DNA from: Actinoplanes sp. M2I2
GTDB lineage: Bacteria; Actinomycetota; Actinomycetes; Mycobacteriales; Micromonosporaceae
Direction of reading: 5' to 3'
Assembly: GCF_023544445.1 (NCBI RefSeq)
Contig: NZ_JALPVJ010000007.1
Coordinates: 62,001-126,000 of the forward strand
DNA length: 64,000 bases
The position numbers and the translations under genes are program-made. How positions within the stretch are numbered: position 1 is the first letter of the stretch; the number at the start of each line of letters is the position of its first letter. Shown here piece after piece: positions 37,213 to 47,240 of the stretch. Below the pieces are notes generated by a model. That model was given only the letters and a program-made list of their open reading frames with translations. It did no database searches and had not been told where the DNA came from.

Positions 37213-37618
37213 CCGCCAACTGGAGCGCTCTTCCCACCCAGCGGGACACCAAGCTCATTTCCGACACCCGCCCGGCAGCCGCCGAACAAGCCCCCACCTG
37301 CGAAGACCCTTTGCTACAACGCGGACCGGGCGAAGCGCGGCCCGCCCTCCGCAGACCGGCAGGAGCCCGCGCCAGGAGCGACCATCCCGCCCGAGACCCG
37401 GCGTGACAGTGACGCCCGACACCCGACTCCCCCACCGAGCGAGTCGCCGGCGACTCACCGACACGAACCTCCCGCGCCGACGGGGGAAGCCTTGGGTGGG
37501 GGCGCCGAGGTTGATCCGCCGCATCTCCACGTCGTCGTCAGCCCTGTCGGCGAGCGGTCCGGTGAGCCGGACACGGTCGCGGGTCCGGGCCCATCGCCCG
37601 AGTGAAATGGAGCAGGGC

Positions 37619-37781
37619 GGACGGCAATCACCCGCCCCGACCGCAGGACCAGAACGGACGACGAACAGGGATGAACAGCAATCACCCGCCCCACCCGTAG
37701 GAGTCAGGCCAGGTGACAAGCAGAGCCGGACGGCAATCGCCCGCCTCGACCGCAGGGGCCGGGACGGGCGACGACTAGTGA
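37619..37781. repeat. Three degenerate 54-55-bp tandem repeats
   Basis: Core GCAATCACCCGCCCC-like segments begin at 37624, 37678 and 37733 (spacing 54 and 55). Units 1 and 3 also match in their second half (GACGGxCGACGA). They fill the end of the approximately 800-nt gap (36990-37795) just downstream of nrnA. The rest of the gap has open frames on both strands but none with a ribosome-binding site or recognisable product; I see no gene beyond the 29-aa candidate. Confidence 0.55.
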
Positions 37782-37795
37782 CGCGGGCTCGGGCG

Positions 37796-38902
37796 TCAGG
37801 CCAGGTTGGCGTCCAGCAGGGGCCGGATCTGGGCGACGACCTCGTCGGGAGTGCCGTAAGCCGTGAAGCCGGCGGCCAGCCGGTGCCCGCCACCGCCCAG
37901 GTGCGCGGCCACCGCGCTGACGTTCACGCCGCCCTTGGAGCGCAGCGAGACCGCCCACTCGCCGGCGGTCAGTTCCTTGATGACCACTGCCACGTCGGCC
38001 TCGGCCACGCCGCGGACCGGGTCGATCAGCGAGTCGAGCACGTAGGGCCGCTGACCGTGGCGTTCCAGGTCGGCGCCTGTCGCGTACGTCCAGACCATGC
38101 CCCGGCCGCCGGCCGCCGCCGGATCGAGCAGCGCCCGGCCCAGCACCTCGCCGGCCAGTTTCATCGCCCCGAAGGGGCGCGTGTCGAACGTGCGGCGGGC
38201 GATCTCGGCGGGGCTGATGCCGGTGGCGATCAGGCGGGCCGCCAGCGCGTGGACCGACGGGGAGCGCACGAACTTGAACGAGCCCGTGTCGGTGGTGAGA
38301 GCCACGTACAGGCACTCGGCGATCGCGGCGTCGAGCTGGACGCCCAGGCGGCTCAGCAACTCGTCGGCCACGACCGAGGTGGCCGCGGCGGTCGGGTCGA
38401 CCAGGCTGACCGTGCCGAAGCCGGTGAAGGACGCGTGGTGGTCGAGCACGACCACGCAGGCGTCCCCGTCGAGGCGATCGGCCAGCCCGCCCAGGCGCGA
38501 CTCCGCGGCCACATCGAAGATCAGGATCAGGGCCGGATCGGTGTACGCCCCGGGCTCGGGCACGAGAAACTCGGAGCCGGGCAGCTCACGGTAGGGCTCG
38601 GGCACGTCGAACTCGCCGGGGAAGGTCGCCCGCAGCCGGGTGAAGCCCAGCCGGCGCAGCCCGAGCGCGAAGCCCAGCATGCTGCCGAGCGCGTCCCCGT
38701 CGGGGTTGACGTGGCAGATCAGCTGCACTTCGTCATCGACGTCCACGCCGCGGATCGCCGCGACCGCGGCATTCCAGTCCGACTCGGCGACGGCCGGCGC
38801 CGCCGCGGTGGCGGAGGACGAGCCCGGCGCCGACCGGGGCCCGGGGGCCGAGGAGGTGCGGCCCGGCTCGACACCGGGCCGCGTCACGGAAGAGGAGGTC
38901 AA
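37796..38902 (-). CDS. nrnA: Bifunctional oligoribonuclease / pAp phosphatase (DHH/DHHA1)
   Basis: 368 aa. DHH-family phosphoesterase: HVNPDGDALGS metal motif, LDHHASFTGFG (the DHH motif), TTDTGSFKF, and the DHHA1 substrate-binding motif GGGGHRLAAGF. Degrades nano-RNAs and dephosphorylates pAp. Start is TTG 38902 overlapping the rbfA stop (TTGA), supported by GAGGA 6 nt upstream; GTG 38887 is possible. The first about 40 residues are Ser/Pro/Ala rich. Matches Rv2837c next to rbfA. Confidence 0.92.
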   Translation of the reverse strand: MTSSSVTRPGVEPGRTSSAPGPRSAPGSSSATAAAPAVAESDWNAAVAAIRGVDVDDEVQLICHVNPDGDALGSMLGFALGLRRLGFTRLRATFPGEFDVPEPYRELPGSEFLVPEPGAYTDPALILIFDVAAESRLGGLADRLDGDACVVVLDHHASFTGFGTVSLVDPTAAATSVVADELLSRLGVQLDAAIAECLYVALTTDTGSFKFVRSPSVHALAARLIATGISPAEIARRTFDTRPFGAMKLAGEVLGRALLDPAAAGGRGMVWTYATGADLERHGQRPYVLDSLIDPVRGVAEADVAVVIKELTAGEWAVSLRSKGGVNVSAVAAHLGGGGHRLAAGFTAYGTPDEVVAQIRPLLDANLA

Positions 38903-39375
38903 CTCTGGTCCTCGCGGGCACCGACCCGCTCGGAGGCCGGTATGTCGTCCTCGTCCTCGTCGTCCTCGCTCTTGTAGGGGTCGGGATCGCCCGCGTACTG
39001 CTTGCCGGCCGCCAGGCGCTGGACCTCTTCGTCGCGCTGACGGGCCGCGGCGAGCAGATCCTCCAGCTCCTTGGCGTGGTCCTGCACGTTGTCGAGCACG
39101 AACGCCAGGCTGGGCGAGTGCCGCAGGCCCAGCGCGTGACCGACCCGGGTGCGCAGCATGCCCTTGGCGCTCTCGAGCGCCGCCTTGGTGGCCGCCTGCT
39201 CGGTCGGGTCACCGAGAACCGTGTAATAGACCGTCGCCTCGCGCAGGTCGCCGGTGATCCGGGCGTCCGTGACGGTCACCATGCCGAGCCGGGGATCCTT
39301 GATCTCACGTACCAGCGATGCCACCAGCTCGCGTACGCGTTCCGCATGCCGACGCGTCTTGGCCGGGTCCGACAT
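38899..39375 (-). CDS. rbfA: 30S ribosome-binding factor A
   Basis: 158 aa from ATG 39375 with GGAGG upstream. KH-type fold: RRHAERVRELVASLVREIKD, DPRLGMVTVTDARITGDLR, ATVYYTVLG and RHSPSLAFVLDN. Helps mature the 5' end of 16S rRNA. The acidic C-terminal tail (SEDDEDEDD) is longer than in E. coli. Overlaps nrnA by 4 bp. Confidence 0.95.
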   Translation of the reverse strand: MSDPAKTRRHAERVRELVASLVREIKDPRLGMVTVTDARITGDLREATVYYTVLGDPTEQAATKAALESAKGMLRTRVGHALGLRHSPSLAFVLDNVQDHAKELEDLLAAARQRDEEVQRLAAGKQYAGDPDPYKSEDDEDEDDIPASERVGAREDQS

Positions 39376-39468
39376 GTCGCCCACCTCCGACTGTGCTTCG
39401 CGGGTACGAGAACCCCCGCCCAACTGCTGAAGCGTACCCACGTGGCCGCGTGACCGAACGTTCGAGTG

Positions 39469-39762
39469 TCAGTCGTCGTCACCGTAGAGGCGGCGCCGGG
39501 CCGAGAGCAGCTCGACCTCGGGCCGCCCGGCCACCTGGTTTTCGCAGGTATCGATGACGGCCCGGGCCTGCGCCGGGTCGGCGGCCACCGCCGCCACCCC
39601 GATCTGGGCCCGCCCGTGCAGGTCGTGGAAGCCCACCTCGGCCGCGCTGACCTCGTATTTCTTCAGCATGGCGAGAATGGGGCGGACATAGGAACGCTTC
39701 TGCTTCAGGGACCGGGAGTCACCGGGCAGCAGCAGGTCGAACACTGCGGTTTCCGTATACAT
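39469..39762 (-). CDS. ylxP: YlxP (DUF503) protein
   Basis: 97 aa from ATG 39762. Small ferredoxin-like fold protein: LLLPGDSRSLKQKRSYVRPIL, VSAAEVGFHDLHGRAQIGVAAV and CENQV near the end. DUF503/YlxP is a ribosome-assembly-related protein normally located directly between infB and rbfA; here a methyltransferase gene has come between it and infB. Confidence 0.9.
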   Translation of the reverse strand: MYTETAVFDLLLPGDSRSLKQKRSYVRPILAMLKKYEVSAAEVGFHDLHGRAQIGVAAVAADPAQARAVIDTCENQVAGRPEVELLSARRRLYGDDD

Positions 39763-39815
39763 CAGCGACGAGATTACTGCCGGGGTACGACACCCGCCCG
39801 CCAATAACGGCCCGC

Positions 39816-40847
39816 TCAGGCGAGCCGGGCCACCAGGACGTCCCGCTCGATCCCCTGGTCGACCCGGTGCTGCAGCGGCAACTGAGGCACGAGCTCGAGC
39901 CCGTTGGCCAGCAGGATGTCCTCGGCCAGCTCGCGCCGCGCGACCTTGGTGTTCCACGACAGCCCGATCGCCGCGCCGTCCTTGAGCAGCGGGAGCCACT
40001 GGGGCACTGCCCGCTCGAGCAGGTCGAGCGGCCGTCGCGAGATGCTGCCGGAGTCGTCGTACGAGCCGTGCGCCACCCCGTACGGCAGGTCGGCGACCAG
40101 CACGTCGGCCACGTTGCCGCGCAGCAGCCCGTCGAGCTGGGTGGTGTCGGCCTGCAGCACCACCAGCTTCTGCACCGCCCCGGCCTTGTGGTCGTCCTTG
40201 CTGGCGGCCATCGTCACCTCGAGCCGCCGCGCGGCCCGGCGGCCCTGCCGGCGGACCGGGACGAGCTCGGCCGTGTGCTTGAGGCGCTTGCGCTTGAGCC
40301 AGGTCTGCAGGAAGAGCTTGTACGCCTCCACGTCCTTGCCGTCGATCTCGATGCCGACGGCGTCGTAGCCGTACATCAGGGCCTGGTTCAGCGTCGTTCC
40401 GCGCCCGGCCAGCGGGTCGAGGACGGTGAGGTGCCCGTCGAGCATCCGCCCGGCCGACGCCGAGGCCAGCAGCGTGAGGTTGAGCACGAGCTTGGTGAAC
40501 TGCTCGTTCGTCTTCCCGGCGTACTTCGGGATGGTGATGAGGTCGCTGTCGTACCGGGCCAGCGGGCTCACCGCCATCGGCCGGAGCAGATCGTCCTCCG
40601 TACGCTCGAAGAGCGCGTACGCCGCCGAGAGGTTCGAGAGGTAGGCGACGTCACGAGCCGTGAGCGATCCGGTGAAGGTCAGGTATTCGACCCCGCCCAG
40701 AGCGGTGGTCTCGATGTCGTCCAGCCCGGCCGAGAGCACCGGCGCGAAGGCGGCCAGCTCGGCGGTCGCGAGACGGGCGGCCTGATCGGCGTAGACGCGG
40801 TTGGCAGAGGGCGCGAGCAACAGGGCGTACCGGGACATGGGTGCCAT
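39816..40847 (-). CDS. TRM11-like SAM-dependent methyltransferase
   Basis: 343 aa (ATG 40847; ATG 40838 also possible). Rossmann methyltransferase with motif I LTVLDPLAGRGTTLNQALMYG, acidic loop AVGIEIDG and a catalytic-type motif VADLPYG near residue 250, in the TRM11/class-I nucleic-acid N-methyltransferase style (D-P-P-Y variant D-L-P-Y). Substrate could be tRNA guanosine or another nucleic acid. A basic insertion (KRKRLKH, RRQGRRAARR) favours RNA binding. It is inserted between infB and ylxP in the translation-factor block. Confidence 0.78.
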   Translation of the reverse strand: MAPMSRYALLLAPSANRVYADQAARLATAELAAFAPVLSAGLDDIETTALGGVEYLTFTGSLTARDVAYLSNLSAAYALFERTEDDLLRPMAVSPLARYDSDLITIPKYAGKTNEQFTKLVLNLTLLASASAGRMLDGHLTVLDPLAGRGTTLNQALMYGYDAVGIEIDGKDVEAYKLFLQTWLKRKRLKHTAELVPVRRQGRRAARRLEVTMAASKDDHKAGAVQKLVVLQADTTQLDGLLRGNVADVLVADLPYGVAHGSYDDSGSISRRPLDLLERAVPQWLPLLKDGAAIGLSWNTKVARRELAEDILLANGLELVPQLPLQHRVDQGIERDVLVARLA

Positions 40848-40903
40848 TGGACAGCAAGGCCCCCGGCGCCGAAGCGCCGGGGGCCTTGACTGGCGGTCGA
40901 ACC

Positions 40904-43900
40904 TTACGCGCGCGGCTTCTCGCGCATCTCGAAGGTCTCGATCACGTCACCGACCTGCGGGCTGCCGAAACCGCTCATGGTCACACCACACTCGAAGCCC
41001 TCGCGGACCTCGGTGGCGTCGTCCTTGAAGCGGCGCAGCGAGCTGATCGTGACGTTGTCGGCCACGACGCTGCCTTCCCGCAGGATGCGGGCCTTGGCGT
41101 TGCGGCGGAGCAGACCCGTGCGGACCAGACAGCCGGCGATGAGACCGATCTTGGACGAGCGGAAGACCTCGCGGATCTCCGCGGTGCCCAGCTCGACCTC
41201 CTCGTACTCCGGCTTGAGCAGACCCTTGAGCGCGGCCTCGATCTCCTCGATGGCCTGGTAGATCACGCTGTAGTAGCGGATCTCCACGTTGGCCCGGTCG
41301 GCCATCTCCTTGACCTTGTTCGAGGCCCGGACGTTGAAGCCGATGATCGTGGCGGTCGCCTCGGAGGAAGCGCTCGCCAGGTTCACGTCGCTCTCGGTGA
41401 TCGCACCGACGCCGCGGTGGATGACCTTGAGCTGGATCTCGTCCGGAATCTCGAGCTTGAACAGCGCGTCCTCGAGGGCCTCGACCGAACCGGACGAGTC
41501 GCCCTTGATGACCAGGGTGAGCGAGGTCTTCTCGCCCTCCTTGAGCTGCTCCATGAGCGTCTCGAGAGTCGCCTTGGTGCGCGAGTTGGCGAAGCTGGCC
41601 GCGCGGCGGCGGGCCTGCCGCTGCTCGGCGATCTGCCGGACCGTGCGGTCGTCCTCGCCGGCGAGGAACGTGTCGCCCGCGCCGGGCACCGAGGTGAGAC
41701 CCAGGACCAGCACCGGACGAGCCGGGAAGGCCTCGGACACCGCGTTGCCGTTCTCGTCGAGCATGGCGCGGACACGACCGTGCGCGCCGCCCGCCACGAT
41801 CGAGTCGCCGGCCCGCAGCGTGCCCTTCTGGACCAGCACGGTGGAGACGGCACCACGACCCTTGTCGAGGTGCGACTCGACGACAGCACCCTGGGCCGGC
41901 CCGTCGATCGGAGCGGTCAGCTCCAGCGACGCGTCGGCGGTCAGGAGGACCGCCTCGAGCAGCTCGTCGATGCCGATGCCGGGCTTGGCCGCGACGTTGA
42001 CGAACATCGTGTCGCCGCCGTACTCCTCAGCGAGCAGGCCGTAGTCGGTCAGCTGCTGACGCACCTTGTCGGGGTTGGCGTCGGGCTTGTCGACCTTGTT
42101 GACCGCGACCACGATCGGCACCTCGGCCGCCTTGGCGTGGTTCAACGCCTCGACCGTCTGCGGCATCACGCCGTCGTCGGCCGCCACGACCAGGATGACG
42201 ATGTCGGTCACCTGGGCACCACGGGCACGCATGGCGGTGAACGCCTCGTGGCCCGGGGTGTCGAGGAAGGTGATCGCCCGGTCCTCGCCGTTGTGCTCGT
42301 AGTGCACCTGGTAGGCGCCGATGCCCTGGGTGATGCCACCCGCCTCGCCGGCGACCACGTTGGTCTTGCGGATCGCGTCGAGCAGCTTCGTCTTACCGTG
42401 GTCGACGTGACCCATGACGGTCACGACCGGCGGACGAGTCACCAGACGGGACTCGTCGACCGCGGCGTCGAGGTCGATGTTGAACTGCGCCAGCAGAGCG
42501 CGGTCCTCGTCCTCGGGGCTGACGATCTGCACGTCGAAGCCCAGGTGCTCGCCGAGCAGCAGCAACGTGTCGTCGGAGCACGACTGCGTCGCCGTCACCA
42601 TCTCGCCCAGGTTGAACATCTCCTGGACCAGCGAGCCGGGGTTCGCGTTGATCTTGTCGGCGAAGTCGGAGAGCGACGCGCCACGGGAGAGCCGGATCTC
42701 CTGGCCCTGACCACGCGGAGCGCCCGAGCTCATCTGCGGAGCCGACAGGTTGTCGAACTCCTGACGACGCTGCTTCTTCGACTTGCGACCGCGGGTCGGC
42801 CGGCCACCGGGACGCCCGAAGGCACCCGCGGCACCGCCGCCACGACCGCGACCGCCGCCACCGGGACGACCGGGAGCACCGGCACCGGCCGGAGCACCGC
42901 CGCCACCACCGGGGCCGCCACGGTAGCCACCGCCACCGCCGCCACCGGGACGGAAGCCGCCACCGCCACCGGCGCCACCACCGGCGCCGCCACGGTAGCC
43001 ACCGCCACCGCCTGCGCCGCCACCGGCACCGCCGGGACGGAAGCCGCCACCGCCGCCACCGGGACCGCCACGGCCGCCGCCGGGACCACCGGGACGACCG
43101 GCGCCACCGCCGGGACCACCACGGCCGGGACCGGCCGGGCGCTGCGCGGGCATGGACGCGGGGCTGGGCCGCGGCGGCATCGACGCCGGGCTCGGCCGCG
43201 GCGGCATGCCGGGCTGGTTGGGCCGGGGCATCGCGGAGGGCGTGGGCCGAGACCCACCGCCGGACACACCGAACGGGTTGTTACCGGGACCACGCTGCGG
43301 CGGACGCGGAGCGCCACCGCCGGGACCGGGACGGGTGCCACCCGGAGCACCGGGAGCCGCGGGACGACCGGCGGCGGGCGAACCCGGACGCGGCGGAACC
43401 GAACCGGGACCCGGCGGACGGGGACGCGAACCGGCGTCGGCCGCCGGCTGCTGGGCGCGACGCTCGGCGTCGCGGGTGCGGGCGGCCTGTGCGGCCTTGA
43501 CCGCGGCCTCCTGCTCGGCCTTGAGGGCCGAGGCACGAGCCTCGGCCGCCGCGACCTCGATGTCGTGGGCGCTCGCCGGCTTGGCGACCGGACCGGGCGT
43601 GGGGCCCGGACGGCCGGCCGGCGGCTTGGGACGCGCGAAGGAACCGGGCGACGGCGCCGAGGACGTGGGGGCGCTGGGCGCACCCTCGGCCGGGGCGGTG
43701 GGCCGGCGTGGCGGCTGAGGCCGCACGCTCGGCGGAGCCGGTCGGACGGCGGAGGTGGGCGCGGGCGCGCTGGGAGCCGACGCGGCGGGGGCCGCCGGAG
43801 CGGAACCTGCCTCGAGAGCGCCTCGCAGACGCCGGGCCACCGGGGCCTCGACCGTGCTGGATGCGGACTTGACGAACTCGCCCATCTCCTTGAGCTTGGC

Positions 43901-43966
43901 GAGAACGGTCTTGCTGTCGACCCCGAGCTCCTTCGCGAGCTCGTGTACGCGGGCCTTTCCTGGCAC
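40904..43966 (-). CDS. infB: Translation initiation factor IF-2
   Basis: 1020 aa from GTG 43966, with GAGGAG upstream. N-terminal IF2N helix ([21 protein letters not shown]), then a very long Pro/Ala region and a Gly/Arg repeat region (about 300-400) before the conserved core: G1 [12 protein letters not shown] at about 518, G3 [16 protein letters not shown]4 NKVDKP, then domains II-IV. GTPase that delivers initiator tRNA to the 30S subunit. Fits nusA-ylxR-infB order; 92 nt from ylxR. Confidence 0.96.
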   Translation of the reverse strand: MPGKARVHELAKELGVDSKTVLAKLKEMGEFVKSASSTVEAPVARRLRGALEAGSAPAAPAASAPSAPAPTSAVRPAPPSVRPQPPRRPTAPAEGAPSAPTSSAPSPGSFARPKPPAGRPGPTPGPVAKPASAHDIEVAAAEARASALKAEQEAAVKAAQAARTRDAERRAQQPAADAGSRPRPPGPGSVPPRPGSPAAGRPAAPGAPGGTRPGPGGGAPRPPQRGPGNNPFGVSGGGSRPTPSAMPRPNQPGMPPRPSPASMPPRPSPASMPAQRPAGPGRGGPGGGAGRPGGPGGGRGGPGGGGGGFRPGGAGGGAGGGGGYRGGAGGGAGGGGGFRPGGGGGGGYRGGPGGGGGAPAGAGAPGRPGGGGRGRGGGAAGAFGRPGGRPTRGRKSKKQRRQEFDNLSAPQMSSGAPRGQGQEIRLSRGASLSDFADKINANPGSLVQEMFNLGEMVTATQSCSDDTLLLLGEHLGFDVQIVSPEDEDRALLAQFNIDLDAAVDESRLVTRPPVVTVMGHVDHGKTKLLDAIRKTNVVAGEAGGITQGIGAYQVHYEHNGEDRAITFLDTPGHEAFTAMRARGAQVTDIVILVVAADDGVMPQTVEALNHAKAAEVPIVVAVNKVDKPDANPDKVRQQLTDYGLLAEEYGGDTMFVNVAAKPGIGIDELLEAVLLTADASLELTAPIDGPAQGAVVESHLDKGRGAVSTVLVQKGTLRAGDSIVAGGAHGRVRAMLDENGNAVSEAFPARPVLVLGLTSVPGAGDTFLAGEDDRTVRQIAEQRQARRRAASFANSRTKATLETLMEQLKEGEKTSLTLVIKGDSSGSVEALEDALFKLEIPDEIQLKVIHRGVGAITESDVNLASASSEATATIIGFNVRASNKVKEMADRANVEIRYYSVIYQAIEEIEAALKGLLKPEYEEVELGTAEIREVFRSSKIGLIAGCLVRTGLLRRNAKARILREGSVVADNVTISSLRRFKDDATEVREGFECGVTMSGFGSPQVGDVIETFEMREKPRA

Positions 43967-44058
43967 TGCACTCCTCACTTCGAGGTCGTGCGAGCGCACC
44001 CGCAACGACCTCACTCGTGCACTAGAAGCCTGTTCATTTCAGGGACTTCATCGTGTGC

Positions 44059-44382
44059 TCATCTTGGTCGTCCTACCTTGCTGGGTCGTGATGGGGCCAC
44101 CATGGCCACATCATCGGTCGTTCCGTGAGGCAGGACCTCACGGATGTGCTCGGCCAGCAATCCGGTGTCAGCAACACCGGTGAGTCGCAGCGCCCGCCCG
44201 AAGGCGCGGCGCCGCTCCGCCAGCGCGAAGCAAGCCGGATCGGGATGCAGATGCGCTCCCCGGCCCGGCAGTCGGCGGCCCGGATCGGGCTGGAGCCGGA
44301 GGTCAACCCCGGAACCGGCCGCGACGAACCGAATCAACTCGGCGGCCGGCGCGCGCTTGCGACAACCAACACACGTCCGCAT
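44059..44382 (-). CDS. ylxR: YlxR (DUF448) RNA-binding protein
   Basis: 107 aa from ATG 44382. Starts MRTCVGCRKRAPAAELIRFV, the defining motif of the YlxR family, and continues with GRRLPGRGAHLHPDP and FGRALRL. Always between nusA and infB; implicated in RNase P or rRNA processing in some bacteria. The frame is open upstream into the nusA end, but homology begins at the chosen Met. Gap of 67 nt to nusA. Confidence 0.93.
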   Translation of the reverse strand: MRTCVGCRKRAPAAELIRFVAAGSGVDLRLQPDPGRRLPGRGAHLHPDPACFALAERRRAFGRALRLTGVADTGLLAEHIREVLPHGTTDDVAMVAPSRPSKVGRPR

Positions 44383-44449
44383 GAAAACGGCGCCCGTCGG
44401 GCCGACCGTAGGCAAGTCTACCCCTCGTACGCCGGGAACGCGTATTCGG

Positions 44450-45478
44450 TCAGCTTCCGGCCTCAGCCGCATCACGGTCACTCCGCGCGGAAGGGCCGGT
44501 CGGCTCGTTGTCCGGCCGGATGTCGATGCGCCAGCCGGTGAGCCGGGCGGCGAGCCGGGCGTTCTGCCCCTCCCGGCCGATGGCCAGCGAGAGCTGGAAG
44601 TCGGGCACGGTGACCCGGGCCGTCCGGGTGGCCGCGTCGACCACCTCGACCCGCAGCGCCTTGGCCGGGGAGAGCGCGTTGCCGACGAACTGGGCCGGAT
44701 CCTCGGACCAGTCGATGATGTCGATCTTTTCCCCGCGCAGCTCGCTCATGACCGCCCGGACACGTTGACCCATCGGGCCGATGCAGGCGCCCTTGGCGTT
44801 GACGCCGGGCACCCGCGAGTGCACCGCGATCTTGGTGCGGTGACCGGCCTCACGGGCGATCGCGGCGATCTCGACCGTGCCGTCGGCGATCTCGGGCACC
44901 TCGAGCGCGAACATCTTCTTGACCAGGGCCGGGTGCGACCTCGACAGGGTGACCTGGGGACCGCGGAAACCCTTGGCCACGTGGACCACGATCGCGCGCA
45001 GCCGGGAGCCGTGCTCGTAGGGCGCCTCGCCGGGCACCTGCTCGGACTGCGGGAGCACGGCCTCGATCTTGCCCAGGTCGACCAGCACGATGCCCTTCTC
45101 GGCCCGTGCCGCGTCGGCCTGCACGATGCCGGTGACCAGGTCGCCGTCGCGGCCGGCGTACTCGCCGAAGTGCTGCTCGTCGGTGGCCTCCCGGAGCCGC
45201 TGGAGGATCACCTGCTTGGCCGTCATCGCGGCGATGCGGCCGAAGTCGTGCGGGGTGTCGTCCCACTCGCGCACCACCGTGCCGTCGGCGTCGAGCTCCT
45301 GCGCCAGCACCGTGGCGACGCCGGTCTTGCGGTCGATCTCGACCCGGGCGTGACTTTCCGCCCCCTCGGTGTGCCGGTACGCGGTCAGCAGCGCCGTCTC
45401 GATGGCCGCCAGAATGGTCTCGAACGGGATCTCCCGCTCGCGCTCCAGGGCGCGCAGCGCCGCGAGGTCGATGTTCAT
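44450..45478 (-). CDS. nusA: Transcription termination/antitermination protein NusA
   Basis: 342 aa, the short actinobacterial form. N-terminal RNA-polymerase-binding domain ([20 protein letters not shown]), S1 domain ([20 protein letters not shown]), KH1 with [17 protein letters not shown] and KH2 with [19 protein letters not shown]; no E. coli-type acidic repeats. Modulates pausing and rRNA antitermination. Overlaps rimP by 4 bp (ATGA), so the two are translationally coupled. Confidence 0.96.
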   Translation of the reverse strand: MNIDLAALRALEREREIPFETILAAIETALLTAYRHTEGAESHARVEIDRKTGVATVLAQELDADGTVVREWDDTPHDFGRIAAMTAKQVILQRLREATDEQHFGEYAGRDGDLVTGIVQADAARAEKGIVLVDLGKIEAVLPQSEQVPGEAPYEHGSRLRAIVVHVAKGFRGPQVTLSRSHPALVKKMFALEVPEIADGTVEIAAIAREAGHRTKIAVHSRVPGVNAKGACIGPMGQRVRAVMSELRGEKIDIIDWSEDPAQFVGNALSPAKALRVEVVDAATRTARVTVPDFQLSLAIGREGQNARLAARLTGWRIDIRPDNEPTGPSARSDRDAAEAGS

Positions 45479-46092
45479 TCCTCGCCCTCCCCTTCGTCGT
45501 CGTCTTCGTCTTCGTCGTCGCCGAAATCGGCCTCGTCCAGCCGTTTGAACTCGATCTGCACCTTGCCGGCGCCCAGCTCGTCGAACCGCAGCTCGCGCGG
45601 TGTGCCGTCGACGTCGAGCACGACCCCCGTGTCGTCGACGTCGACGATGCGGCCGGTCAGCCCGTTGACCGCGACCAGCCGGCCGCGGTTGCGGCGCCAG
45701 TGGCGCGGCAGGGTGAGCGGCCGGTCGACGCCGGGCGAGCCCACCTCGAGCTGATACTCACCGGCGAGCACCTCGGCCCCGCCCTCCTCGGCCGCGTCGA
45801 GCGCGGCCGACATCTCCCGCGAGACGACGGCCACGTCGTCCAGGCTGATGCCGCCGTCCGTGTCGACCAGCACGCGGACGACGTGACGGCGGCCGGCCCG
45901 GGCGATGCTCACGTCCTCGAGGTCGTAACCGGCCGCGATGACCACCGGCTCGATCACCGCGCGGACCCGGGCCCGAGCCGCGGTCAGGTCGATGCGCGGG
46001 GCGGCGGGGACGCGCGACTCCTCGTCCTCGCGACGACGGCGCGCTCCCGGACCCTGTCCGGGACGGGCGCCACCGCGACCACGCTGCGTCAT
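45475..46092 (-). CDS. rimP: Ribosome maturation factor RimP
   Basis: 205 aa from ATG 46092. Two-domain Rim[54 protein letters not shown] and the C-terminal SH3-like part with [16 protein letters not shown]-terminal 40 residues are basic and disordered-looking; the tail is acidic ([14 protein letters not shown]). Needed for 30S assembly. First gene of the rimP-nusA-ylxR-infB block. Confidence 0.95.
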   Translation of the reverse strand: MTQRGRGGARPGQGPGARRRREDEESRVPAAPRIDLTAARARVRAVIEPVVIAAGYDLEDVSIARAGRRHVVRVLVDTDGGISLDDVAVVSREMSAALDAAEEGGAEVLAGEYQLEVGSPGVDRPLTLPRHWRRNRGRLVAVNGLTGRIVDVDDTGVVLDVDGTPRELRFDELGAGKVQIEFKRLDEADFGDDEDEDDDEGEGEE

Positions 46093-46156
46093 CGGTGCTC
46101 GACCTCTCCCCTGCAAAAAACTTGCCTAGCTGCAACAACCGGACAAACGACTGTAT

Positions 46157-46183
46157 GCCGCCGGGCCCTCAGGGCCCCGCGGC
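46157..46183. promoter_or_regulatory. GC-rich dyad in the rimP/lipoprotein divergent region
   Basis: Arms GCCGCCGGGCCCT (46157-46169) and AGGGCCCCGCGGC (46171-46183) pair at 12 of 13 positions around a single C. It lies in the 200-nt space between rimP (minus) and the Tat lipoprotein (plus). Either a regulator site or a small hairpin at the 5' end of one transcript. Confidence 0.35.
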
Positions 46184-46292
46184 TCAGACAGAGCGTAACG
46201 CGCAGCGCCCGACGGCCTCTCGCCGCCGCACCGATTCGGCGCCATCCCCAGCTCACACGTGGTGCCCCATGGTGTTGACTGGCGCGGTGCGG

Positions 46293-46766
46293 ATGAGTGT
46301 GACGGGACACAGCCGGAGGCGGGTGCTGGGCCTCGGCGCCGCGGGCCTCGGCGCCGCCGGGCTGACCGGCTGCGGGCTCTTCGACGACGATCCGGAACCG
46401 CCCCCGGTGGCCGACCCGCTCCAGCCGCTGCTCGACGAGGCGACGACGCTGGCCGCGGCGTACGACCGGGCGATCGTCAGCCAGCCCGGCCTGGCCGCGC
46501 GGCTCACGCCCCTGGCCGACGACCACCGGGCCCACGCCACCGAGCTGGCCCGGCTGATCGGCGCGGCCCCGCCGTCGGCGGCCCCCAGCGGCGCGGCGAG
46601 CGCACCGGCCGACGACGCGGCCCGGACGATCGCCGCCCTGCGCGCGGCCGAGCAGGCGGCCCAGAAATCGGCGGTCGCCGCGTGCCGGTCGGCGCCGGCC
46701 GGGCGGGCGGCACTGGTCGGCTCCATCGCCGCCTGCCGGGCCACCCACGCGGAGGCGCTGCGATGA
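46293..46766 (+). CDS. Putative Tat-exported lipoprotein
   Basis: 157 aa from ATG 46293 (ATG 46269 in the same frame would add 8 residues). Signal: SRRRVLGLG twin-arginine motif, hydrophobic core, lipobox LTGC with the lipidated cysteine at about residue 28. Mature part is Ala-rich and helical with two cysteines near the end (AACRSAP, AACRATH). No known domain recognised; its coupling to the ferritin-like gene (ATGA overlap) implies a joint function at the outer face of the membrane. Confidence 0.78.
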   Translation: MSVTGHSRRRVLGLGAAGLGAAGLTGCGLFDDDPEPPPVADPLQPLLDEATTLAAAYDRAIVSQPGLAARLTPLADDHRAHATELARLIGAAPPSAAPSGAASAPADDAARTIAALRAAEQAAQKSAVAACRSAPAGRAALVGSIAACRATHAEALR

Positions 46767-47194
46767 ACCCACAGCTCGGCGCCGCCCTCGCTGCCGAGGA
46801 GGCCGCCATCTATGCGTACGGAGTGATCGGGGTCCGGCTCAACAGCCGGGGCGACGAGACCGAGGCGCGGACGGCCGAACGGGCCCACCGCGGTCGCCGC
46901 GACTATCTCGTCGCCCGCCTGGCCCAGCTCGAGGCCAGTTCGGCGCCGTCGCCGGCCGGTTACGAGCTGCCGTTCCCGGTGACCGACCGGGCGAGCGCGC
47001 TCAAGCTGGCGATCCAGGTCGAGGACGGGGTCGCCCAGGCGTGGCGGCCGGTGCTGCCGGTGACCGGCGGCAACGACCGGGGGACGGCCCTGGCCGCGAT
47101 GACCGAGGCGGCCGTCCGGGCCACCCGCTGGCGGCGCCTGGCCGAGGTGACCCCGGTGACGCTCCCGTTCCCGGGCCGGCCCGAGCGGGAGTAA
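46763..47194 (+). CDS. Ferritin-like DUF4439 protein
   Basis: 143 aa from ATG 46763, overlapping the lipoprotein stop. Four-helix bundle with AALAAEEAAIYAYGVIGVRL, RAHRGRRDYLVARLAQLEA, and LAIQVEDGVAQAWRP; the Glu/His spacing is that of the DUF4439 ferritin-like family. No signal peptide of its own. Iron or oxygen chemistry is inferred from the fold only. Pairs with the upstream Tat lipoprotein as commonly seen in actinobacteria. Confidence 0.8.
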   Translation: MNPQLGAALAAEEAAIYAYGVIGVRLNSRGDETEARTAERAHRGRRDYLVARLAQLEASSAPSPAGYELPFPVTDRASALKLAIQVEDGVAQAWRPVLPVTGGNDRGTALAAMTEAAVRATRWRRLAEVTPVTLPFPGRPERE

Positions 47195-47240
47195 TGTCCC
47201 TTTTCCGGCTACGCGGTGTACACCTTTCGCGTACGGAAAG

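Noticed and set aside
37619..37781. Regularly spaced repeats resembling a small CRISPR array
   Set aside because: Units are degenerate, similarity extends into the would-be spacers (tandem duplication of a 54-bp unit), only three copies, and no cas genes.
37255..37893. 212-codon minus-strand frame across the repeat gap into nrnA
   Set aside because: Overlaps the conserved end of nrnA by about 100 nt in another frame; product is Arg/Ser/Cys-rich without recognisable motif.
46095..46268. Open frame upstream of the Tat lipoprotein start
   Set aside because: Reads through the divergent promoter region and the GC dyad; the twin-arginine signal places the true start at 46293 or 46269.
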